From: Onchidella celtica
Lineage: Eukaryota; Mollusca; Gastropoda; Systellommatophora; Onchidiidae
Reading direction: 5' to 3'
NCBI GenBank assembly: GCA_963931925.1
Contig: OZ007573.1
Span: 40,107,296 to 40,171,295, forward strand
DNA length: 64,000 nucleotides
Positions 47,030 to 59,000 of the stretch are shown here, one piece after another. Position 1 is the first letter of the stretch. Each line of letters opens with the position of its first letter. Made by a program: the position numbers and the translations under genes. The notes beneath the pieces were generated by a model. The model had not been told where the DNA came from, did no database searches, and saw only the letters and a list, made by a program, of their open reading frames with translations.

Positions 47030-50000
47030 GTTTGCATTTCTGAGGCATGTCATGTGATCTTTATACCGGCAGTTCTCCTTTATAATTTTACTCAACATAA
47101 AACAATGCCAAGAAATACACTTTAATGACTTTGTTATCACACGTTATATAGAAGATGCCCATCCTGTCTTCAGCACATTAAGTTTATCTGTGAATTTACA
47201 ACACGCCAAACCATGATTTTTAAAAATCTGACATTGTTGTCACAGACTGGTTTTGTGATTTTCTTGACATCAAAACAGATACATGTACAACCATAGATCA
47301 CTTATAGGAATGCAGACATCAAGTTGGCACTTTACTGTGGTAAAGAGAAGCTCTGTGTGACTGTGATTTTGTAACTAAAATGTGGTTACAGTTTGTAGCC
47401 ACTGTGATAGATGCTCAACATGATGCATGACATCTTTCAAAAGCCAGTTTCATGTAGTTCTGAATAAGAGCAAATGAATGTTCAACACCTTCACTTTGCT
47501 TCTTGCAGCGGAGAAAAACGAAAAACGAGCCAAGAAGAAAGACGGTAACTTGTTAATTTGGAACAGATGTTGAGTTTATTTGGTTCCGTCAAAGAATTCC
47601 TACTAACTTCTTGTGGGTTTATTTGGACATTAATTTACTTGGAAGTTTCTGAATTGACAGAATAGGAATTGGATACATCGCTGAAATGAAGAAGCCATCG
47701 CTGATAATCAATCGTGTCGTTAGGCAGATAAGGGAAATTAGATCTGTGGGAACATTGACTGATTTGTAACATGGCCTAGTGGTGTTGGTGTAAATGTGTA
47801 GTTATTGTAAAAGAAATGTGTTTGATGAGTCGTAGTTGGTTTCAGATATGTGACATTGACAGTTAATAGTCATTACTTGGCCAGCTGCAGTGGATATAAT
47901 TGTGCTCTTCTGGATGCAACATATATTGCCAATATTACCTGTCTAGCTTCCTCCTAAGTAACGAGTGTCTGGAATGATATCTTGATCCTGCTGAATTAGA
48001 TTCAGATCCATGGGTGAAAGTTGGGTGGGAAAATCTTGCATGGCTGGAATTTTAATTGGCAATTCCTCATGCTTTACCAGTAGTTTTGAGTTTGGGCTTA
48101 ACGGTGTGTCTACATGAGAATGGCCACTTTGCGCCAGTAACTTGCTTCATCAGTTTCAAAGAATACTAGTACAGTGTATTTTCATGTTGGATGTAGTGTT
48201 TCCAGGAATTTTGTTTGGGTGGATAACTACTATCAGGAAAAGTAATTGATTTCACTTTCACCCATAATGAGATCAGTGTTTGGTAGATCAGGTGATAGCT
48301 GTAAACTGTAAAAATGAATGCCATTTCTCTGTCAAGCTTTATTGTTCTCTGTGCTAAATAATTTTGCTATGCGGCTGCATCTGTGCTTTGTGATGCTGTG
48401 TCTCTGTGACAAAGAGAGCATCCACTGACAAGTGCTGCATATAAATCCTTGTAAACATGGCATGCACATCTTGGCAAAGTTATCATAGTCTTGAAATATG
48501 TGGTGTCTTAATGTGAATCACAGCCGGTCTTTGATAGCATGGACTGTAGTTTCTTGCCTGTGGCTCATATTGTGTTGGTCTGTAGAGTGTTGAGATCTTA
48601 TTTTCCAGCACATCCTGATGTGTTTAGTTTTATTGGTATTTTATATAAAGATTACCTGGAGGTGTGCATACTTTACTAAGTTATGATGATATAGAAATCT
48701 GCTAGAAAACTTGCTCTTATCACTGGGGAAACTATAGGGCATTAAAGGTTTGCATAAATTTATGGCCAGTCTCCTCCATCCCTTCCCCTTTTCTTATTTA
48801 TTTTCCTTTTTTACATCTACAGTAGACAACGGTTAAACTGAAAGCGGCGGGACCACGGGTTTGTTTTCGGTTTAGACACAGTTTCGGTTTAGCGATAGGA
48901 GGCTTGAAAAATGCCAGTTTCAAGAGAGGCAGCCCAAATCACTATCATAGAGGACAAATAATGTAACTGCACAGGCTAAACGGACTCAACACGTCCTCGC
49001 TTGCTCTGTGTTTTTGACTGAGAATGAGGCTGGGCGATTGCTCAGGCCTAGGCACACTTAAAGCATGGATATGCGGGTGAATGTGGATTAACTCTCAGAA
49101 CAGGGAGACATGCATGTGGACAGACAGTACAGAACCACCGTCCCACCAATCTCGTTACCGTACATGATGCCACGAAATATGCTGTCCGCTTCCATGTAGG
49201 CCTAACTACCGCGCAGAACGAAGCATGCTTTGCTCTTATTTTTTGGGGGGGAGGGGGTAGTGGGGTGATACAGTGACTTAACTTGATGTATGGCAAATCA
49301 CAATGGACTGGCCACTGAATCCAGCAATTTTCTTTTCTGTTTAATCATAGGGTTATTTCGGTTTGGCGCTAGTTTGTTAACAGAGATAAAGAGGAAAAAA
49401 ATTGGGGATTCTTATTTTCTTTCGGTTTGGCGCTAGTTTCAGTTGAGCCATTTTCGGTTTAATCGTTCTCCACTGTATTATCTTAATACCAACACTCTAA
49501 CAGACAGTTTCTCTAGTGTTAAAGCTAAGGCCATGATTTGTATGGATTTTTAAATGGTCATAAGTCATGGAAATATGGGAATTTACCTGAGTGATAGACT
49601 AATCACCAGTGAGGTATCAAGTTATGGACCAACATAGACTCAAAAGTTAAAGGTCAGAATTTTTCGGGACTGTAATGTATAGTGTAAGAAAATGTCCCTT
49701 GCATTATTTGACCGGGAGAGGATGTTTCTCAAGTGATTAAAATGTTTTATGATTTTTTTTTTGTAAAAAAAAGCTGCTAGTGCTGTATTTGAGTGTAATT
49801 ATCAAATTAAAATTTCATACATTTCCTAACGCGAATTTCATGTCATGCCAGATTTCTGATTGAGTCATCAAAATGATAGCAAAAAGTTTGTTTTACTAAC
49901 TTTTCCCTCTGCCCTTTTTCTTCAAAATTTTTACACTACTCATAACCAAGATGGTTTACCTGATTGTTAAGTTATTCATTCTTTTACAAATATGTTTGTT

Positions 50001-53000
50001 TTGTTTTGTCTTTTTTAAACTGAATTTTGCATTGTGAAGTTTACATTCCAAAAAAACATTCCAAAGTTGGAAAGACTTACAGGCACTAAAAATGTATCTT
50101 CGATCAAGATTGCCAACATAGTTTTTAATGAATTTTATATACTTAAAAAAAAAAATTATTGACATTTTATGCTGTTGATTAGGCACTTTTTTTTTTTTTT
50201 TAATTTTAAAATTTTTTAAAATTTCAATGTAAATTGATTATTTTATCTGCTGATTTTTCTCCGGAGTATTGAGCAGGGTATTAAAGACAGGAGAGGATAT
50301 TCAGATATATACAGGAAACACTTGCTGAACATTTTGTAACATCAGTTTAAATGTAACAGTTTTATTTGGTTTAAAATAAATATACATCATCAGTGCATTT
50401 AGTTGTGTTGATGATGAAAGTAGATGTTTGATGAGATGTGGCTTTGGATAAAGTTAACCAATGTATCTGTCCTCTCAGATCTCCCGTGAGGAAGTCCTGA
50501 CTGCCACGGCTTATCTCGACCTATTTATCAGACATGTGACTGACCCGTGTCTTCTCAAGACTGTCCTGAAGTTTGTTCTGACAGAGAAACACGATGAAGC
50601 GCCCATCCTGGACTCCCTTCTGTCTCGCATAAACTCCAATTCTAATGTAAGTTACCGCTCATGTGTCCTTAAATTGAACCTTACCCTTTTTTTAGTTATA
50701 CACTTCCTCCAGCAATGCCCCCTATACAGACAACAGAGGGAAAACAGCTGGCCCTGAGGTTTGGTGCTGCACACTAAGCTATATGGGACGGCAGAAGATG
50801 TCAGGAGCACAGCGTCCTTCATAAAGGCTATCGGCCTCCTGATATAAACAGTCTGATACCAAGAACGCAGAAGAAGAAGAAGAAGTTATACACTGGTAAT
50901 TCACACCTTGCACTGAAAAGCATTTTTCTGTGCCCCAAGGTCTGAATTTCATACATGTGAAGCTAATATCATTAATTTCTTGTCATCAATCGGCTGTTGG
51001 AACCTCGTTAACCCCTTCGTGACGCAAGGTAATATTGTGATGCACCGCCCACCATTTTACCCCATTTTTCGATTCCCAGGGACGCAGGGGATTTAGAAAA
51101 AAAATTAGGTGTCTCAATTTTTTAGCTGTTTTGTGTTTGGATGTGATCAAAACTATGTATATGTTATATATATTTCTTAGCAGCTAGGTTTAGATCTTCC
51201 AGGGCTAGATATAGATCTAGATCTAGTCTCATCACTGCTGACACTAGCACTGTCACTGTCTAGATCTAGATCTAGATCTAGATCTGAGTCACTGCTATTG
51301 TTGGCTCTTGGGAGCTGCTCATATACACTCCCATAGTCTTTATAGTAGGCCTCATCATCACTTGCATCATCCAATAACATGCTTAGCACATCTTCTCATT
51401 GATAAACGGGTCTTTTCACCCGTTTTTGTGAAGATCTCGACGATGTGTATTGAGGTCTTTATTTTAGGAGGACGATGTGGAAGGCTCCGTGCTGGTTTAT
51501 ATCCGGTTTTAGACTCACCGACGTTGTTTTTCAAAATAAATGAGTTCTACCTGTGTGAAATCGATACTGCTGAATTCGAATCTGCCATCAGTTTTTATGT
51601 GGCAACGCTCCTATATTTAGTATGGCGAATAGAAAATATGACGAGCATTGTAGTCCTCCCGACTGCAGAAGGCATGACGAGCGTTGCTCGTCACAACGGC
51701 ATCTTGGCAGTGACGCTGTATAAGGAAAAATGACGAGCGCGGCTCGTCATATGGGTCACGAAGGGGTTAAAACTAAACTTTTGAGGTTTGTTGTCAAGGG
51801 ACGGCAGCATTGTACATAGAAAGCTATAGCTGAGCAGTGAACACAACTCTGTATTTTCTCTATTTGGCTTTTGTAATTATACTACACACAGCATATGATT
51901 TTAGTTTCAATGAAGTTCCAACAGCCGATTGACGATACGGAAGTTAAATCAAATGAAATGGTTAAATTGTATGGAATCTATTAATGTCATCATTGTGCAG
52001 ATACTGTAGGCTGTGCAATTACCCTGTCATACACTGTCTTTCTTAAAGTGTATGTAAGAATTCATTCTTAAATTTAATAAATTCAAAACAAGTGGCTGTA
52101 TCAGCAAAGCAATTGCTGTCTTGCACCAATATTTCCTTCTTCTGAACATCTTACTGCCTTATGAAGAGACAAAGCTGCATGTGATGACACCTTTGTTGCA
52201 TGTCTGAACCCAATACTTGAAGATCACAGGTGATGGTCAGCCTATAAACTTTCATATTTGTATCCATTCTGTGTCTTTACAGTTGTCTACAGTGACACTT
52301 GCCCTGTTCCGTACACTGATAGATCTAAACTGTGAGGATGTCATGTTTCAGCTTGTCTTCAGGTATGCCTTAACTTATTCTGCATTCATACTGATGGCAT
52401 TACATGCAGGATTAACAATTGCTGGTATAGTATATTGTAATAATACCTAAGGTAATACCTCAACATCATGAAAGGAAAGTGGCTTTTATAATATACTGTA
52501 GTTTATCTAATTTCAGAGGGTACAATAAAGTCATTGTTTTGTAATTTAATCATCACTGTTTGTTCTGCTTTTCAGGAGAAGCAAAAAAACTGTTTTATTT
52601 CAGTACAGCTGGCCTAGTTACGATGAATTTTTGAAAGTTTGCAATTCGATTATTTTTCTGCTTAGGAGTCAACAACCAAGATCATTCAGTGCATCTTAGA
52701 TTTAAATGCAGTTGAATACACATAATAGATCAATTTTTAAAATTTTTGAATCACTACAGTCTTAGGAAATGGTGACAATATGACTGTGTTAGTGGTTGAT
52801 TTTAATTTTTCAAAAACACTTTTAACGAAAGTAAATTACTTTTTGTGCCATATTCATTTTGTTAAACATTGATTGAATGGAGAAAGTGACCCATGGATGC
52901 CTGTGCTGGTCCACAGATACCTTGTGCCTTGTACTCATGTCATGGTCAGCCAGCGCAGGTCTGTGAGAGACCTTGACCTATATGGCAAGTCAGCGGAGAA

Positions 53001-56000
53001 GTTCCTGTCCCTGCGACCATCATGCTGTATCCAGAACTTTCCCCCCACCCAGCCTTCCACCCCCACACCTGCGCCCCCACCACATATAGTTGGCATGAAC
53101 TCATCCAATCAATCCAGGAGGTAATGACAAATCCTTGCATGTGTGACAATGTGTGCATGCTGTGAGGCTACTGAATGCCCAGGATAATGTTAAATTGTGG
53201 AAAAAAAAGAAAAAAGGTTACATGAGTATGCTAGACTAGTTTATCTCAGTTTGCCTTGGTTGCATTGATGAGAGCATTGAAAATACCAGTCTGGTGGGAT
53301 ACAACACAGATAATGGACAGAAATCTTTCAAACTCACTGACATGTGGAGTTGGCATGAGCAGTGTATTACCCATCTTTGGCATGCACTAAAATTATACCT
53401 GTCTGTTGTAATGAACCTTTTTTTATCAGACACATATACTAGGTATCCCAAACTAATTTTCCATTTCATTAAAACACAGTATTTTTTAACTGATTCAGAT
53501 AGTGCTCAAGAAACCATGGATCCCAGTTTTTAAATCATCAAAATCGGTTAAGAAATAAAAAAGTTATGAATTTTAAAATTATTTTTTGACTTAGAATTTT
53601 CAGACTTGATTTTCAAAGCTGCGATGTCCCATGTTTGCGGTACCGTAGAACTCACAATAACAAACGAAACTGTGTTATTTTACATGCATTCCAATGACAT
53701 ATGTAAATAAATGCAGAAAAATGAGAAAGTAGGTCTTGATCCTGTTTATTTAAAAACCATGTCAAAATTGAGAAAAATAACATAATTTTTTATACGAATT
53801 CGAATCAAAAAGCTAAAAATGTGATTTTTACAAGTTCATAAATCCAGTGTTTTCCATACAAATCTCCAGAAATTCCTTCTGAGTAAAGTCAGAGTAACAG
53901 TGTGAAAGCCCAATTTTTTTTGGACAGATAGTATGAATATTCTCTGAATTATTGCTTTACAAAATTTGTTGAGCAGCCAAAACGGCCATTTGGAAAAAAA
54001 TTTGACAAAAACACAATTTTCAACATAAAAATTGCAAAAATTAAGATACATGCATGAAACTTTGCATGAACCTGTTTTTTGGGGCAAGGAATCCATTTCT
54101 GGCACTCTTTTTTGGATTGCAAGTGAATTTACCAAGTTATTAGCAAACTTGAATGCTTGACACTCAATAACTGAAGAGTAAACAAGACCACGAGACACTG
54201 AAACACCAATTTATACCAAAATATGCTAACAAATAATTGTACAACTATGCTGTTACTGTTAGTTCTCTGCTATTCATTTTTTGATAGAACGAACAGTAAT
54301 ATATTGGGAACATAGTTTTCTATTAAAAATCAGGCAAAATATGACTTATTTACAGAAGTATTCAATTCACACATACATGTATTTTTTCTGTCTTTCCTGT
54401 AATTGAAATTTGAGAGCAGTAAGATAAGCATACAAGTTACAACTGCCATGAATTTATTTCAGACTAAGGGGTAAGAGTCAGGAAAAGTTGAATAATGTAT
54501 CCATCACTCTGGACGGGCTCGCTTCCTTGGTGGCATATCATCAGAGGCATCAAAACCTAAATGATTACACAGTCTTGTGTATAAAGTTCTTACATTGCCT
54601 GCTAAGAGAATTTTCTCACCCAAGATAATTTTACGGTATCTGATTTGGACCTTCAGATTTTGCAGAGCATTTGGTTTTGCTATGAGGTTATCTAACTCCT
54701 CTTTAGTTGTGCAAAGTCCACCTTGATCCAAAACAGAGGTCAATATTTCAGTTCTGTCTTCCATTTTCCTAATTTCTTTGTCTTTCTTTTTTTTCATATT
54801 TTCCTTTATCTTTTCCTTAATCTTATTTCTGACATCCACCTCTCTATCTCTACTTCTCTGCTTCCACCTTGAGGCATATTTGCGAGCATGGGCAAGCAGT
54901 TTTTGAGCTTTTCTAGCATTTTGTTTTTGAAGCCAGGTGGCTGTTCTGTTTCTTTTCCACATATTCAGTGTGGTTCTCAGATGCAGGGAGGCATTCCTTC
55001 TTTTATACAAATCAAAATCGAAGTCTCCAAAAATGCGCTCACCTGTTAAATTAGTCATTGGACATGTATAAAGCAACTTTTGAACTTAATCATCAAGAAC
55101 TCCCCCATATACCCCCCCAGGTAAAAAGTCAGCAAGCTGGCGTTCAAGTACAATTGATGATTTCTTGACAATTGCATTAAAACACAATTTTACAACTTCA
55201 AGATCACACTCTGGGGATGATAAAAATGCTGTCAAATTTGTTTTTTCTAAAATGAACTCATCTTCATCAAAGACAAATGAAGGAAAAAGAATATCAAATT
55301 CAGCAGAGTCCCCAGATGTCGAGAGCCATTGTCATCTTAGAAACATAGTGCGGGAATTCCCCATAAGACTTATGACTATTCATTAGCTTCCAGTATGGAC
55401 CTGTGAAGCATTTATGAAATAAGGCAACAGAAGCAACAGATGCAAGCAATGTTTTGTTTTGTAAATCAGCACAAACACTTCTGAGTTTCAAATTTGAATG
55501 TGACACAAAATCATTTAAAAAGGTAAGTATGTCTGACCGATGTTCTATTATGGCCGATGCATTTTCAAAAAGATTATTGAATCTGTTGCTTCTGTAACTT
55601 GTGAATTTGGAAGACTTTCTAATCGTATCACAATAAGCAAGCCACTCTTGCCTACAGCCATTTTTTTCATCTCCACGTGGACCAAGCACCTCCGCAGCAG
55701 TTCTAATTAAACGGAAAACAGAACATTCATTTGAATTTGAATATCTCGCAAATGATGCATCCAAATCTCTCCCAAGTTTACCTAAATTTTTTTCTATTGA
55801 AGAAACTGCTTCTCCTGTAGACTGAGCCGGCCCAAAAGGAAATGTGCATTACAGAAAAGGAAATGGATGGATGGCTCATCGTCACCTAAAAGATCTTTTT
55901 TATACTGAGCCATTTTTTTTATCAAAACTCTTCATTACGGCAGCACGGTCTGACATTAAACATTTCATTTTTTTTATTATGTCTTTGAAAACTTCATCTT

Positions 56001-59000
56001 TGGGTTGGTTATGAACATTAGTGCAGTAAATTTCAGTAAGGTTATCAAGAATCTCCACAGTTTTAGCTAATAAAGTATCTGCATCATCAACTGCTACTTC
56101 AGAGAAACCCAGGGAGAGAGTTGTTTTATCATTAAGAACAATATGCCTCTCAAGAAAATGCCTTTTCTGGGTCAGAGACTCAGACAGAGAGTGTGTGTGT
56201 TGTTGACCCCTCTCTACTTCCAACAGATGGCGCTCAATGGCTGTTGGACCAATCGTGGGGATTTTTATCACACAATTTTAGTAACATGACGTAGTCTCGC
56301 GTGGTATAATTTTTATTTCGACCAACCAACGCTAAGGGTTGGAATTTTCCAATCAAAAAATATAACTCAAAATTTCTGGGTCAAAGGCTTAATTTAGCAT
56401 CAAGCGGAAGATACCATAAGAAAGCCCATTCAAAGCAGGTTTCAACACACTTAGTTTCATGACGCTAGCACACTCTGCCGCTTAGCGCGAACAGTTTTTG
56501 TGAAGCGACCTCGATTTTCAGGCCTCGAAAAAGATCGCGAAAACCGCAGTTTGGGGCATCGCGGTGACCTATATTCAAAGCAATTTATGTGATTCAAAAC
56601 AGTATACCGACCAAAACGACTTGATTTTTAGTAAAAACGATTGTTAAATTTATAAAATATTCAAACAGGATTAAAATTGGTGAAATATTATGCGAGTTAT
56701 TGTCGGTTGAAAAGGGCCAATTTTCAGGTCCCGGGCGCCGTTTTCCACCGCCGCGAGGCGGGAGTTTGGGATACCTACATATACAAAAAAAATTATTCTT
56801 TTTTTTTTTTTTGTCTTCAATTTCCTGTACATCTCCCTGCATGTCAGCTTGTAATGATGTCCTCACAGAGTTACATTGTCACTTATGTATATCAGTCTAT
56901 TTCACAGACAATCAAGAGGATTTAAGTTGATATATTTGAGTAGTGAAATTGCCGAAAACAGGCCAGTCAAATCAGCTTTCCTTTTATTTCTGATTTTTCA
57001 CCTATTGCAATGAAAATGGACTTTGTTTTTCAACTTGATGACACATTATAATATAACAATGTTTAAGCCAGAATGAGACAAAATTTCGCTGGCTAGTACT
57101 TATTTCTGAACATTCAAAATTGGTGTAGTGGCTGTAAGGTGAAAGGTGGCGTATTTTGAAATTGATAGACCACTTTATTCTGATACATTTAGTCAAAATT
57201 TATGCCATGTTTTCAGAAATTTGATTATCTATGTCATATATCTTTAAGGTGTGGAAATACCGAGTTTTAGGATATGACTATATCAGCTGGTAATGATAGC
57301 TATTCAAAGCAATCATTTGCAGGGCTCTTATTGCACTTTGAAGTTTTTCCTTGGAACACCTACTATTATAATGCATTTAAAATTTGTAGAAGTTATGTTT
57401 TGTTTTTCTTGTGTTTTTCCCCTCTCTATTTGAAAACCTAATGTGTGCGCAGGTGGTATGGTAGGAATATATAGACTAAAGTTTATTGAAACAGAGAAGC
57501 TTGAATGTTTGTCTGTGTCATCATTTTGTAAAAAGTTGAATGAAAATAATCCTCGAATTCAACCCAAAGCTGATACTTGTTTTCATTGGCTCCTATAGAT
57601 ACATAATGACAAATATTTTCACACAGCACTGATCTCGTAAGGAGCCCCCTGGCTAGGACATGCCATCCTGCATGTTTGGAGAAGTTACGCGTGTTCTTGC
57701 TTGACAATAATTATAAATTATGATAATTTGATAATTTTAAGAACATCTTTAAGAGTTGCAATATTAATATTGTTCTTGCTTTTATTTCACACAGCTCCTC
57801 TGTAAATAGCAATACATCTGTCCCAAGCCCTTCACCGTCAGCAATGTCTATCACCTCACCAGATGTCAATGGGAGTCAGAGAATAGGGGAGACAAATTAC
57901 TTTGAGTATCTTCATGACGCTCGCAACAAGTTGGAACAGAGCTCATGGGCCTGCAGACACTGGTCCTATTTGTATGACGGGGAGACACCAGCACCAGATA
58001 GCATAAGCAACTTGGATAAAGCGGCCAAAAATGGAACTGGTGATAAAGAAGCAAAGAAAGAGGAAGGTCATCCACCAACGGGATACATAGAACTGGGCTC
58101 CATTTTGAAAAAGTCAGAAATTGAAGGTGGGAAGGAGAAGGTTGGTGGTGATGGTCTTGCTGTTGAAAGCCGAGTGACCTTTGACCTAAAGGCCACAGAT
58201 GCAAGTGTTGATGATTCTGTTTTCTTGCCAAAGGAGAAGTGCAATACAGAGATACAGGGAGGAGTCAGCAAAAAGGTGGATGAAAAACTCTACGCAAGCT
58301 TGGATAATGTGGACACTTTTTTGAAATATTTGGTTGAAATAAGCGATGTGCAAAGTCAAACCACTGGATTGTCTATTAATGAGAGCATCTCCTCATTAGA
58401 GGAAGTCTTGAGATCGGCCAGTGCAGGTGGGTTATTGAGAACAAGCAGTGTGAAAGATGGTGGAGAGAAAAGTCCAAGCAAACAAGAAGATCAGTCAACT
58501 GGTTCTGTGGATGTCTCATCATTAAGTCCCATCCCCTCAGATACTACGCAGATTTCTTTTGTGAACCAGGCAGAGATGCCAGGCGGTGAATCATCTCAGC
58601 TGGAATCCCGAGTGACCAGTAAAACAGCTTTTGAGATGGTCAGTGTGTCGGAGGTGCCAGCCGAGCCCAAAGTTACTATGCAGAACAAAAAGGCTGATCC
58701 TGAAGCCACCAGCTATTTGGATATTTCTATAGTGCCTAACAGTCAACGTGGCAGCACCGATCTCAGTGTCTCATCCCAGTCAGTTGGTGGGGACAGTGCC
58801 ATCTCTGGCCCGAGCGGTGTGGTGACTGGCACGACTACGTCCATTAATGTCAGCAGTACAACGAAACTTGATCGCAATGTGCCTAAAGACTTTCCCTCCA
58901 GTCTCAAGTCCAACCTTAGCTCAGCATCGCATTTGTCGTCCACCTCTTTGTTTTCTCCGTTAAAGCAACTTATGTCCCCTGGTGATGGTTTGCCTCCTTA

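Larger units (their letters stand above)
42197..50478. other. Intron 7, 8.3 kb
   Basis: It holds two candidate cassette exons (45526, 47509), a foldback at 43807-43969, a 220 bp tandem array at 44011-44670, an (AT)n run and a pogo-like MITE. The remaining AT-rich sequence shows nothing I can name. Confidence 0.7.
53121..57794. other. Intron 10, 4.7 kb, largely one transposon
   Basis: Most of this intron is the 53440-56777 element. The remaining 300 bp on the left and 1 kb on the right show nothing distinctive. Confidence 0.85.

Noticed and set aside
49048-49296. 82-codon minus-strand ORF in the pogo-like MITE
   Set aside because: No transposase motif (no DDE, helix-turn-helix or CENP-B-like signature); likely chance.
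50461-50757. 98-codon ORF as a single exon
   Set aside because: It fuses FHIP1 exon 8, intron sequence and a LINE stub; the donor at 50646 and the family alignment set the real end.
57866-58271. Antisense ORFs of 121 and 67 codons under FHIP1 exon 11
   Set aside because: Shadows of a real coding exon.
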